From the NCBI GenBank assembly GCA_036563645.1, contig DATCMA010000046.1, forward strand, positions 1 through 64,000: DNA of 64,000 bases, written 5' to 3'. Both the position numbers and the translations under genes were made by a program. Positions 1 through 7,158 of this stretch are shown here, one piece after another. The notes under the pieces are model-generated. The model worked only from the letters and a program-made list of their open reading frames with translations, did no database searches and had not been told where the DNA came from. Position 1 is the stretch's first letter. Every line of letters starts with the position of its first letter. Source of the DNA: DATCMA01 sp036563645. GTDB lineage: Bacteria > Actinomycetota > Actinomycetes > Mycobacteriales > Micromonosporaceae.

Positions 1-135
1 AGACAGGCCACGGAGAACCTGGGCGAGCTTTACCCCGTCACACGGATTGCTCGGAATGATCCTGTCGGCCGTTGCCGCAGCCATGACGGTATCGAGCAGT
101 TCGAAGTACAGCTTCAGTGACGATCTTGGCGTGCC
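1..135 (-). pseudogene. Tyrosine-type site-specific integrase, fragment running off the window
   Basis: Read on the minus strand, the first ~117 bases translate as LKLYFELLDTVMAAATADRI followed by IPSNPCDGVKLAQVLRGLS. This resembles the N-terminal SAM-like core-binding domain of actinobacterial tyrosine integrases, where a helix ending in 'D(R)xIPxNPCxGVKL' precedes the catalytic domain. The frame stays open for a few codons further (to about base 135) and then the sequence loses any family resemblance, so the N terminus appears degraded or replaced. The catalytic part would lie beyond base 1. The element probably belongs with the RNA 3' fragment at 2608-2635 and the metal-resistance genes between them. 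It could be intact with an unusual N terminus; the truncation is inferred. Confidence 0.55.
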
Positions 136-694
136 CTCATCAAGGCGGCCCGCAAGCGGGCCGCACGCGCCGCCGACAGGGCGCGCGGCCTCCGCTCCGG
201 GCGCCCCTCCGCTCCGGCACGCGCCAACGCCCGTCGGCTGGCGCGCAACGCGGACAACCGAGCGGGCCGCCGAGAGATGCAGCATGAGGACCAGGGGATG
301 CCCGCCGGCCGGCAGCCGGCCGAACCGGGGCAGGGCCGCGGGCTTGGTCGATGCACGCCGGCACCGCCGGGCGAGTCGCTCAGGGTGCGGGGTTGCGGTG
401 GCGGTGCCTCCGGCGGGGGCCTCCGGCTCCGGGATGGCCAAGATCACGCGCGGGCGGTGGGGTGGGTGGGTGGTTGCGCGGGGTGCCATCCCGCCCGCCG
501 TCGACCCGGGGCGAGCCGAGCCGGAACCTGGCCCCCGGTCAAGGTCGTACGTCCGGCTGGGCGCTCCACCTTGACCGGGGGCCAGAACCCGGCTCCCCAC
601 GTGGGCGGGTCGACGGCACACGGGATGGGCAGCAAGTTGCGCTTTAGCCGAAGGCGCTGTGAGGTGACTGACGGCCGGATACTGCCGGCATACG
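136..694. other. Gap between integrase fragment and metal-resistance operon, no supported gene
   Basis: Several long open frames cross this stretch on both strands because of the very high GC content, but none shows a recognisable domain, a convincing ribosome-binding site or clear family resemblance. A plus-strand frame at about 136-330 is Ala/Arg-rich with GC-ending codons and could be a remnant of a mobile-element gene; this is not firm enough to annotate. The stretch holds one strong inverted repeat (528-585, listed separately) and a weak hairpin at 669-697 that overlaps the stop of the next gene. Confidence 0.5.
528..585. repeat. Perfect 18-bp inverted repeat with 22-nt spacer
   Basis: The left arm CTGGCCCCCGGTCAAGGT (528-545) is exactly complementary to the right arm at 568-585; the 22-nt spacer is 546-567. 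There is no T-tract on either side, so a classical intrinsic terminator is only one possibility. Position between an integrase remnant and the end of the metal operon suggests either a bidirectional terminator or a structure belonging to the mobile element (excision, transfer or palindromic repeat). Confidence 0.8.
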
Positions 695-1303
695 TCATGC
701 CTGGTCTAGCCTGCCGAACCAGGGGAGGAAGCGCCCAACCCTCGCCACATAGCGGCGGTAGGCGTCACCATGGGTCGCCATCAGGTATGGCTCCTCGACT
801 GCGCGGACTTGCAGTTGCAGCGCGATGACCAACACGAGCCAGGCGACGAGCGAGACGGCATTGGGTACCAGGAGAGTCAGGCCGAGGCTGGTGGTTGCCA
901 TGGCGGTGAAGACGGGATTGCGTACGAGCGCGAAAGGGCCGCTGGTCACCAGGCTGGTGCGCTCGGTCGGGTCGACGCCGACGCGCCAGGAGGTGCCCAT
1001 GGCGAGCTGGGCGGCGAGTGTGGCGGCGATGCCGGCGATGGTGACGACCAGGCCGACGACGTGCAGGGCGCGGTGGCCGAGGCCGGGCAGTGGCGACAGG
1101 CCGGCAAGGGCAGTGGCCGGCCCGGCAAAGCCCAGCACGATGGCGGCGATGAAGAGCAGCTTGGCCCACCAACGCGCAGTGCCGGGCCGTCCGGCGTCGA
1201 GGCGTAGGCCGGTGTCGCCGGTGCGGCGCCATTGGGCCAGGGTGCGCCAGCCGAAGGCGAGCAGCAGGCCCAGCAGGTAGAGCAGCAGCGCGAGCCAGGC
1301 CAT
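695..1303 (-). CDS. Isoprenylcysteine carboxyl methyltransferase-like membrane protein
   Basis: A 202-residue integral membrane protein with about five hydrophobic segments. The C-terminal half carries the ICMT/PEMT-type signature: GPFALVRNPVF around residues 130-140, then a long hydrophobic helix and EEPYLMATHGDAYRRY, the usual 'E..L...FG..Y..Y' SAM-binding end of the family. Members methylate isoprenylcysteine in eukaryotes; bacterial members have mostly unknown substrates. The start ATG at 1303 lies two bases after the stop of the upstream transporter, so the gene is the last of a three-gene operon with an ArsR regulator. The operon suggests a role tied to metal stress, which is inference from context. 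Confidence 0.8.
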   Translation of the reverse strand: MAWLALLLYLLGLLLAFGWRTLAQWRRTGDTGLRLDAGRPGTARWWAKLLFIAAIVLGFAGPATALAGLSPLPGLGHRALHVVGLVVTIAGIAATLAAQLAMGTSWRVGVDPTERTSLVTSGPFALVRNPVFTAMATTSLGLTLLVPNAVSLVAWLVLVIALQLQVRAVEEPYLMATHGDAYRRYVARVGRFLPWFGRLDQA

Positions 1304-1305
1304 AG

Positions 1306-2001
1306 TCACCCCTTCCGCTCGGTGCAGCAGGCATCGCAACCCGAGCTTTGGGCGGTGGCAGTTTCGGCGGCAGGCAGCGGTGCGCAGTCACCGCAGTGCT
1401 CGCCGCGCCAGGCTTCAAAGCCTTCCTTGACCGCGACCCCGGCGATGACAAGCGCGGCGATCGGATCGGCCCACGACCAACCCCAGGCGGCGTTGAGGGC
1501 CAGGCCGACGAGGAGTACCGCGGACAGGTAGGTGCACAGCATGGTCTGTGTCGAGTCCGCCATGACCGTGACTGAGCCGAGTTCCCTGCCGGTGCGCCGC
1601 TTGGCCCACACGAGCAGCGGCATCACGATCAGCGATGCGACGGCCAGGCCGATACCGACCGGACTGGCATCAGCACCCCCGTCGGCCAGCAGCGACTGAA
1701 GGGCATCGACCGTCACCCAGGCGGCCAGCGCGAAGAACGACACGCCGATCAGCCGCAGCGCCAGCCGCTCCCGATCCTCGGGCACACGGGAGCGGAACTG
1801 CCAGATCAGCACTGCTGCGCTGGACACCTCGACGAACGAGTCCAGACCGAAGCCGATCAGTGCCGTCGAGGAGGCCGCCGCGCCAGCAGCGATCGCGACC
1901 AGGCCCTCCAATAGGTTGTAGCCGGCGGTGGCGTAGGCCAGCCACAGGCTGCGCCGCGACAACACCGCCCGACGCTCCGGGCTCAGCACTGACACGCTCA
2001 C
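1306..2001 (-). CDS. Cation-diffusion-facilitator-like metal transporter with Cys-rich tail
   Basis: A 231-residue protein with six predicted membrane helices in the pattern of the cation diffusion facilitator fold. Helix 2 holds GFGLDSFVEV and helix 5 holds MADSTQTM, the places where metal-coordinating Asp residues sit in the family; the usual His residues are replaced. It lacks the large cytoplasmic C-terminal domain of zinc CDFs and ends in a Cys-rich stretch (CGDC near residue 200, then CDACC close to the end) that could bind a soft metal. The start is GTG at 2001, overlapping the regulator's stop as GTGA. A Cd/Pb/Zn efflux role is inferred from the CmtR-like regulator upstream. Confidence 0.8.
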   Translation of the reverse strand: MSVSVLSPERRAVLSRRSLWLAYATAGYNLLEGLVAIAAGAAASSTALIGFGLDSFVEVSSAAVLIWQFRSRVPEDRERLALRLIGVSFFALAAWVTVDALQSLLADGGADASPVGIGLAVASLIVMPLLVWAKRRTGRELGSVTVMADSTQTMLCTYLSAVLLVGLALNAAWGWSWADPIAALVIAGVAVKEGFEAWRGEHCGDCAPLPAAETATAQSSGCDACCTERKG

Positions 2002-2357
2002 GCGCTCACCCCCACCGGGGAGCCGGCCGGAGTCCCGTAGACCGGGCACAGCGCAACCGCCTCACCCGTGGCCGCCAGGACCTGTTCCGCCGAACGCAGC
2101 AGGTCCAGTAGTTCCGGCCGCGTCAAGGCGTAAAACGACTGGCGACCCTCAACCCGGTAATCGATCAGGCCGCAGTCACGAAGACAGGCCAGGTGCTTCG
2201 ACACCGTCGACTGTGCTAACCCCAACTCGCCAGTCAGGTCCACCACCCGGGCCTCGCCTAGAGCGAGTCGGTGCAGGATAGCCAGACGGGTCGGATCACC
2301 AAGGGACCGAAACAACGCAACGGCAGGAGCCAGCCCCTGAGTACAACCAATCGCCAT
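1998..2357 (-). CDS. ArsR/SmtB-family metal sensor, CmtR-like
   Basis: A 119-residue winged-helix repressor: FRSLGDPTRLAILHRL (helices 2-3) and the recognition helix AQSTVSKHLACLRDCGL. Cys58 and Cys62 lie in the recognition helix as C-x3-C and a third Cys104 sits near the C terminus (VALCP). This matches the three ligands of mycobacterial CmtR (Cys57, Cys61, Cys102), a Cd/Pb sensor that leaves DNA on metal binding. It is the first gene of the operon, followed by the transporter (4-base overlap) and the ICMT-like gene, and probably represses its own promoter just upstream. Metal identity is inferred from the ligands only. Confidence 0.88.
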   Translation of the reverse strand: MAIGCTQGLAPAVALFRSLGDPTRLAILHRLALGEARVVDLTGELGLAQSTVSKHLACLRDCGLIDYRVEGRQSFYALTRPELLDLLRSAEQVLAATGEAVALCPVYGTPAGSPVGVSA

Positions 2358-2607
2358 GAAGCGATGATAGCGCCAAGTCTAGATGAGTCCTAGGGGAAGG
2401 GCTGCTATCGCATAAGCGGTCGCAAGGCGTGGCCACCGAGCAGCCATCGAGGCTAGCCGCATGCGACTTGTGAAGATCAACGGGTACAGATCCGGCACAA
2501 CCGAGACCGGCAAGCCATGGGAAACGTCGAGAGTCACCGAGGAGCACGGCCCAGGTCAGAGCGGCGATGTGCCCGGTTCCGGTCGATCCTCGCTCAGCTT
2601 GCGGCTT
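2358..2607. promoter_or_regulatory. Promoter region of the metal-resistance operon and adjoining spacer
   Basis: No gene is supported here. Immediately upstream of the CmtR-like start, bases 2378-2396 contain an imperfect repeat (CTAGATGAGTCCTAG core) that could be the ArsR-family operator; the match to a known operator is not exact. A plus-strand open frame from 2461 runs through the RNA 3' fragment and is considered spurious. Confidence 0.35.
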
Positions 2608-2635
2608 AGGGGTTCGAGTCCCCTCGGCTCCACCA
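2608..2635 (+). other. Isolated tRNA/tmRNA 3' end, probable attachment site
   Basis: The sequence has a complete T-arm (stem AGGGG / CCCCT around TTCGAGT), a seven-base acceptor 3' strand CGGCTCC, a discriminator A and an encoded CCA. No matching GGAGCCG or GGGGCCG 5' acceptor strand, D-arm or anticodon arm exists upstream, so this is not a whole tRNA. Duplicated 3' ends of tRNA or tmRNA genes are the typical scar of tyrosine-integrase elements, and an integrase fragment lies 2.5 kb away. The acceptor sequence would suit either a tRNA or ssrA; which one cannot be decided here. Confidence 0.65.
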
Positions 2636-2807
2636 CCAACAAGGCCTGGTCACCAGCTCCCGTCGCGTTGTTCACCTGCCCTCACCACGAATCTGGAGTC
2701 GCGGATCGGGAGCCCTTGTTCCAGCGGTCAGTCGGTCCTTCGGTGGCTCATCGCCCTACCCGTGAGCAGGTCCTGGCAAATGGCGCCCGCGGTGGAAAGA
2801 TGGGTGC
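2636..2807. other. Spacer without recognised feature
   Basis: Nothing beyond the ribosome-binding region of the following YbaK-family gene can be supported here. Confidence 0.4.
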
Positions 2808-3362
2808 GTGATCGGGAAGCTGGAGACGGAACCGGCGCGCAATCGGCCTGACTTGCTCGCTCCCTCGGTGGTCGCGGCGCTCGCCGCGTGGCCCGCGGAC
2901 GCCCCGGTGGGCGTCGACGACGTCCTTGTCGCGCCGATCGATCCGACCGTGGCGGACACGGCCGCGTTCTGCGAGACGTACGCCGTTGGACTTCACGAAT
3001 CCGCAAACTGCGTCATCGTCGCGGGCAAGCGGGAGGGTGTCACGCGGTACGCCGCCTGCGTGGTGCTCGCGACCACCCGCGCCGACGTCAATGGGGTGGC
3101 CCGCCGTCGCCTCGATGTGCGCAAGGCGAGTTTCGCCCCCATGGACGAGGCGACAGGGCTGACGGGTATGGAGTACGGCGGCATCACGCCGATCGGGTTG
3201 CCGGCGGACTGGCCGATCTTCGTGGATGCGCGTGTGGTCGAGACGCCGCACGTGGTGATCGGTTCAGGTGTGCGCCGCAGCAAGATCGTGATCCCGGGGT
3301 CCGCGCTCGGCGCGCTGCCGCGGGCCGAGGTCATTGAGGGCTTGGGCAAGCCGGTGAGCTGA
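2808..3362 (+). CDS. YbaK/EbsC-family aminoacyl-tRNA deacylase
   Basis: A 184-residue protein matching the YbaK/ProX editing-domain family: CVIVAGKREGVTRYAACVVL at about residue 67, the basic stretch RRRLDVRKASFAPMDEA, and the GGITPIGLPADWPIFVD motif followed by the VIGSGVRRSKI strand. Family members hydrolyse mischarged aminoacyl-tRNA such as Cys-tRNA(Pro), acting in trans to proline-tRNA ligase. The conserved Lys of the K-A motif is present (RKAS). Start is GTG at 2808 after a GGTGGAAAG stretch. The gene stands alone, ending at a terminator facing the next gene. Confidence 0.9.
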   Translation: MIGKLETEPARNRPDLLAPSVVAALAAWPADAPVGVDDVLVAPIDPTVADTAAFCETYAVGLHESANCVIVAGKREGVTRYAACVVLATTRADVNGVARRRLDVRKASFAPMDEATGLTGMEYGGITPIGLPADWPIFVDARVVETPHVVIGSGVRRSKIVIPGSALGALPRAEVIEGLGKPVS

Positions 3363-3382
3363 GTCCGCGCGCAATGAGACGT

Positions 3383-3407
3383 GGGCCGGTCCTGAGGGAA
3401 CCGGCCC
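3383..3407. terminator. Hairpin between convergent genes
   Basis: GGGCCGGT (3383-3390) pairs with ACCGGCCC (3400-3407) across a 9-nt loop whose ends can pair further, followed by CATTTATC. It lies between the deacylase gene and the oppositely oriented DsbA-family gene and could act for both. Confidence 0.7.
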
Positions 3408-3430
3408 CATTTATCGATAAAGATAAATGT

Positions 3431-3446
3431 CGTTGCACGTGAAACA
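3431..3446. promoter_or_regulatory. parS-like ParB-binding site
   Basis: CGTTGCACGTGAAACA matches the bacterial parS consensus TGTTTCACGTGAAACA at 14 of 16 positions, including the whole right half. It lies in the non-coding gap between two convergent genes. parS sites cluster around the actinobacterial origin, and the presence of the pkn/rodA locus supports an origin-proximal position. Two mismatches in the left half make it a weaker site. Confidence 0.55.
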
Positions 3447-3468
3447 TCCTCGCTGGCCGTGCTGAGGG

Positions 3469-4104
3469 TCAGCGGCGGGACGCGGTGTGCCGCCGAATCT
3501 CGGTCAGCACCTTGAGCAGCGTCTCCGGCGGCTGCGCGCCCGTGACGACGTACTTCCCGGCGAAGACGAAGGTCGGCACGCTGGTCACCCCGATGCGCCG
3601 CGCCTCCTCGACCTCCGCGCGCACCTCGTCCACCCCAGCCGAGGAGTCCAGGTACGCCCGCACCTCCTGCTCGTCGAACCCGGTCGCCGCCGCCACCGAG
3701 GCGAGCGCGGCCCGGGACCCGACGTCGACACCGTCGACGAAGTGGGCGCGGAACAACGCGTCGACCATCTCGCTGGCGCGTCCCCGCTCGGCGGCGAAGC
3801 GCACGAGCCGGTGCGCGTCGAAGGTGTTGGCGTTGAGGGCGCGGTCAAAGCGCAGGGTCAACCCGGACTCAGCGGCCACGCTCGTGACGTGCGCGAGGAG
3901 CTGGCGCACCCGCTCCGGGCCACCGAACTTCTCCGCCAACGCCTCCGCCACCGGGCGCGGCTCGGAGACCGGCCGCGGGTCAAGCTGGAATGGGCGGTAG
4001 CGGAGGCTGACCTCGCCGTCGTATGAGTCCAGGGCCTGCTCAAGCCGACGTTTGCCGATGTAGCACCACGGGCACACGATGTCGGAGTAGATGACGATCT
4101 CCAC
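3469..4104 (-). CDS. DsbA-family oxidoreductase, FrnE/2-hydroxychromene-2-carboxylate isomerase-like
   Basis: A 211-residue cytoplasmic protein (no signal peptide) of the DSBA-like thioredoxin group. It starts MEIVIYSDIVCPWCYIGKRR with the active-site CPWC at residues 11-14, then the FrnE-type YRPFQLDP segment, a helical insertion domain, and TSVPTFVF with the cis-proline near residue 180. FrnE-type proteins are thiol-disulfide oxidoreductases or isomerases of unknown physiological substrate, some linked to oxidative stress. The gene is on the same strand as and 20 bases downstream of the sufE gene, so the two may be co-transcribed. Confidence 0.9.
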   Translation of the reverse strand: MEIVIYSDIVCPWCYIGKRRLEQALDSYDGEVSLRYRPFQLDPRPVSEPRPVAEALAEKFGGPERVRQLLAHVTSVAAESGLTLRFDRALNANTFDAHRLVRFAAERGRASEMVDALFRAHFVDGVDVGSRAALASVAAATGFDEQEVRAYLDSSAGVDEVRAEVEEARRIGVTSVPTFVFAGKYVVTGAQPPETLLKVLTEIRRHTASRR

Positions 4105-4124
4105 GCTGCCGAGGAACGCCGCGA

Positions 4125-4562
4125 TTACGCGATTTGTTCCCGGACCTGCCGCTTGAGCCGAGCCACGATCGCGTGGCCACCCCGCACCCGGAGCGGGCTG
4201 ATCGCTTGGGCGAGCCCCATCTGCTCGTAGAGGTCGTCCGGGATAGCGAGGACCTCGGCGGCCGTGGCGTCGGCGAGGCCGTCGGCGAGGATGCCGGCGA
4301 AGGCCCGAGTGGTGGGGGACTCAGGCGGGCAGTCGAACCAAATCGTCACCTTCTCGTCGGGCGTCGCCTTCCCCGTCCCGGAGCCCACCTGCGCCCGCAA
4401 GAAGAAGGGGGTCTGGCACTCCACCACCCGTTCCATGCCCTCGGGAGACACGCCCGGCGGCAGCGGCGGGACGGCGTCGACGTACTCCAGCAGCATCTCG
4501 AGCACCACGTCGCGCGGCGCGTCGGCGAACTCCCGCACGATCTCGGCCAGCTTGGGCGGCAT
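4125..4562 (-). CDS. sufE: SufE-type Fe-S/sulfur-acceptor protein
   Basis: A 145-residue SufE-family protein, normal length. The family Cys is present at position 49 in VVECQTPFFLRA (equivalent to Cys51 of E. coli SufE), and the C-terminal GLADATAAEVLAIPDDLYEQMGL segment matches the family. SufE accepts persulfide sulfur from a cysteine desulfurase. A sulfurtransferase gene (sseA) lies 1 kb away on the other strand, a pairing also seen in mycobacteria, so the two probably act together in sulfur transfer. No desulfurase is encoded nearby. Confidence 0.9.
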   Translation of the reverse strand: MPPKLAEIVREFADAPRDVVLEMLLEYVDAVPPLPPGVSPEGMERVVECQTPFFLRAQVGSGTGKATPDEKVTIWFDCPPESPTTRAFAGILADGLADATAAEVLAIPDDLYEQMGLAQAISPLRVRGGHAIVARLKRQVREQIA

Positions 4563-4729
4563 ACCGGCAGCCTACCCTCCGCGTCGACCGGGTCACCGGC
4601 TGACGCCACGGGGGTGGGGTTCGGCGCGAGGTCCGGGTCCACCAGGTGATCTCCGAACCGGACGGTGCCGTGGCCGGGGTTCGGGGGCGGTGCGAAACTG
4701 ATCAGCTGAGGAGTTCCAGGGGGTCAGGC

Positions 4730-5497
4730 GTGCGCTGGCGCAGTTTCGTGGCGATAGGGGACAGCTTCACCGAAGGACTCGACGACCCGTACCCGGACGG
4801 CACCTATCGCGGCTGGGCTGACCTCGTGGCGACGGCGCTCGCCGCGGTGGCCGGGCCGGATTTCAGCTACGCCAATCTCGCCATCCGCGGGCGGCTCTTC
4901 GACGCGATCGTGGCGGAGCAGGTGCCGGCGGCACTCGCCATGCGTCCCGACTTGGTGAGTTTCGCCGCCGGCGGCAACGACGTGCTGCGACCGTCGTTCG
5001 ACGGTCAGCGACTGGTCGCGCGGTTTGACGCGGTGGTCGGCGAGCTCCGCGCCACCGGGGCGGACGTCCTGCTGTTTCGCTTCGCCAACGTGGTCTCTCG
5101 GCTGCCCGCGCAGCGGATCATCGGGCCGCGCGCCGCGCTACTCAACCGCGCGATCGGTGAGATCGCGGATCGGCACGGGGCGATCCTGGTGGACCTGTAC
5201 GAGGACGATGCGTTCCAGCATCCCTTGATGTGGAGCGCGGATCGGCTCCACCTCTCAGAGCTCGGGCATCGCCGGGTCGCGGCGCGCGTGTTGACCGCGC
5301 TCGGCGTCGCGTGCGATCCGGAGTGGCTGCTGGTTCCCCCGCAGCCGGAGCCGACCCCGTGGCTCGCCGCGCGGACCGCCGACCTGCGCTGGGCCCGGCA
5401 GCACCTGGCGCCGTGGATTGTTCGCCGGCTCACCGGTCGGTCCTCTGGTGACACGGTGACCGCGAAACGTCCGGTGCTGGCCCCGCTTGTCGACTGA
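4730..5497 (+). CDS. SGNH/GDSL-family hydrolase
   Basis: A 255-residue esterase/lipase of the SGNH fold. Block I is VAIGDSFTEG with the nucleophile Ser near residue 12, block III is AAGGNDVL, and block V is DRLHLSELGH with the catalytic Asp and His. No signal peptide is seen, so it is likely cytoplasmic. GTG at 4730 is preferred because the block I motif then sits near the N terminus as in relatives. The C-terminal ~50 residues (PQPEPTPWLAARTADLRWA) are typical of an actinobacterial subgroup of unknown substrate. It lies between divergent sufE and sseA. Confidence 0.88.
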   Translation: MRWRSFVAIGDSFTEGLDDPYPDGTYRGWADLVATALAAVAGPDFSYANLAIRGRLFDAIVAEQVPAALAMRPDLVSFAAGGNDVLRPSFDGQRLVARFDAVVGELRATGADVLLFRFANVVSRLPAQRIIGPRAALLNRAIGEIADRHGAILVDLYEDDAFQHPLMWSADRLHLSELGHRRVAARVLTALGVACDPEWLLVPPQPEPTPWLAARTADLRWARQHLAPWIVRRLTGRSSGDTVTAKRPVLAPLVD

Positions 5498-5577
5498 CCT
5501 GGCCCGTAGCGGGGATGGTTCGTCCCATCGCGCCCGGCACGCGGGCGTACGGTGGGGCACGACGAGGAGGAATCAAC

Positions 5578-6486
5578 ATGCCCGTACCGAGCGATCCCGC
5601 GCCGGAGCTGCGGGGGTACGCCGAGCCGGAGCGGCTCGTGACCACGGGGTGGTTGGCCGAGCACCTCGGCGCGGACGGCCTGGTGGTCGTCGAGTGTGAC
5701 GAGGACGTCCTGCTGTACGACACTGGCCACATCCCCGGCGCCATCAAGATTGACTGGCACACCGAGCTCAACGACCCGGTGACCCGGGACTATCTGGACG
5801 CCGAGGGCTTCGCGGAGCTGTGCGCCGCGAAGGGCATCCGCCGTGAGGACACCGTCGTGTTCTACGGCGACAACTTCAACTGGTGGGCGGCGTACGCGCT
5901 GTGGGTCTTCTCCCTCTTTGGCCACCCGGATGTGCGGCTCCTCAACGGAGGGCGGCAGAAGTGGGTCGCCGAGGGGCGCGAGTTGACCCGGGAGCGGGTC
6001 GAGCGGCCGCGGGTGGAGTACCCGGTGCCGGTGCGCGACGACAGCGCGATCCGCGCCTTCCGTGAGCAGGTGATGGAGCACATCGCCGCCGGCAAGCCGC
6101 TGGTGGATGTGCGCTCCCCGGCCGAGTACAAGGGCGAGCTGCTGCACATGCCCGAGTACCCGCAGGAGGGGGCGCTGCGCGGCGGTCACATCCCGGGCGC
6201 GGTCAACAAGCCGTGGAAGTCGGCGGCGAACGAGGACGGGACGTTCAAGTCGCCCGAGGAGCTGCGCGCGATCTACGCCGACCAGCTGGGACTCAAGCCC
6301 TCAGACGACATCATCGCCTATTGCCGTATCGGTGAGCGCTCCAGCCACACCTGGTTCGTGCTCCGGCACCTGCTCGGCTATCCCCGGGTGCGCAACTACG
6401 ACGGCTCGTGGACGGAGTGGGGCAACCTGGTGCGGGCGCCGGTGGTCCGGGGTGAGGAGCCCGGCTCCTACACGCCGCCGGCCTAA
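5578..6486 (+). CDS. sseA: Thiosulfate/3-mercaptopyruvate sulfurtransferase (two rhodanese domains)
   Basis: A 302-residue tandem rhodanese. The N-terminal inactive domain contains YDTGHIPGAIKIDWH; the C-terminal domain has the active-site loop YCRIGERSS with the catalytic Cys near residue 250 and the interdomain GGHIPGAVNKPW motif. It transfers a sulfane sulfur to thiols or cyanide. GAGGAGG sits 7 bases before the ATG at 5578. It resembles mycobacterial SseA, which is also encoded beside a SufE-like gene. Sulfur donor identity is not decidable from the sequence. Confidence 0.93.
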   Translation: MPVPSDPAPELRGYAEPERLVTTGWLAEHLGADGLVVVECDEDVLLYDTGHIPGAIKIDWHTELNDPVTRDYLDAEGFAELCAAKGIRREDTVVFYGDNFNWWAAYALWVFSLFGHPDVRLLNGGRQKWVAEGRELTRERVERPRVEYPVPVRDDSAIRAFREQVMEHIAAGKPLVDVRSPAEYKGELLHMPEYPQEGALRGGHIPGAVNKPWKSAANEDGTFKSPEELRAIYADQLGLKPSDDIIAYCRIGERSSHTWFVLRHLLGYPRVRNYDGSWTEWGNLVRAPVVRGEEPGSYTPPA

Positions 6487-6495
6487 CCCGTTCCG

Positions 6496-7149
6496 GTGAC
6501 GACGGTCGTGAAGCAGTGGGGCGACCTCGTGGTCGCCTCACTGGTCATCGTGCCACTGTCTGTGGTCGCGGTCCCGCTGCTCGCGGCGTGGCGGCTCCGG
6601 CGGGGGGTGCCGCGGTGGCTGGCGTGGCGGCGCAGCCTCGCCGAGGCGGGGATGGTGGCTGGAACGCTGCCGTGGCTGTGGGTGGTGTTCTCACCTGGTC
6701 CGGGCCCGCGCCAGGTGCACGTGATCCCGCTGCGGGATCTCGTCGGTCAGGTGGGCGAGGGCGTGGACTTCGTGACGGTCCAGGTGCTCGGCAACCTGCT
6801 GGTCTTCGCCGCGCTCGGGTTCTTCGCCCCCGTGCGGTTCGCCGCGCTGGCGGGGTCGCTTCGGGTCTTCGGGCTGGCCGCGGCGTGTTCCGCGGTGATC
6901 GAGATACTCCAATATCATCTCGATCTCAATCGAGTGTCGTCGGTCGACGACGTATGGGTGAACGCCCTTGGCGCGGTGTTGGCCGCCCAGGTCTCCCGCC
7001 GGTTCTGGGCGACCCGATCGCGGGCGGCTGAGCGGGTGCGCGCCGGCTCCTCCGGCGAGTCGTCGTCCACAGTGCGCTACCGGTGCGGACGTCGCTCGGG
7101 ATCTACCGTTGTTGATCGTTTCGGGACGAAATCGCGCGAGGCGGATTAG
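6496..7149 (+). CDS. VanZ-like membrane protein
   Basis: A 217-residue protein with four predicted membrane helices. VPLRDL-like (IPLRDLVGQV), the QVLGNLLVFAALGFFAPV helix and SAVIEILQYHLDLNRVSSVDDVWVNALGAV are the VanZ-family hallmarks (the acidic E..Q motif and the 'DD(V/I)xxNxxG' motif). VanZ confers low teicoplanin resistance in enterococci; actinobacterial homologues are of unknown function. It starts with GTG 9 bases after sseA, so it could be co-transcribed. The last ~45 residues are Arg/Ser-rich and cytoplasmic. Confidence 0.85.
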   Translation: MTTVVKQWGDLVVASLVIVPLSVVAVPLLAAWRLRRGVPRWLAWRRSLAEAGMVAGTLPWLWVVFSPGPGPRQVHVIPLRDLVGQVGEGVDFVTVQVLGNLLVFAALGFFAPVRFAALAGSLRVFGLAAACSAVIEILQYHLDLNRVSSVDDVWVNALGAVLAAQVSRRFWATRSRAAERVRAGSSGESSSTVRYRCGRRSGSTVVDRFGTKSREAD

Positions 7150-7158
7150 GCTGGCCGA

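Noticed and set aside
47..828. Several long open frames on both strands in the first 800 bases
   Set aside because: Very high GC leaves few stops; there is no family resemblance, no consistent start signal, and the frames overlap the 18-bp inverted repeat.
2540..2635. A complete tRNA gene
   Set aside because: Only the T-arm and 3' acceptor with CCA are present; no 5' acceptor strand, D-arm or anticodon arm can be paired upstream.
2461..2811. Open frame on the plus strand through the RNA 3' fragment
   Set aside because: It crosses the conserved T-arm/acceptor element and shows no family resemblance.
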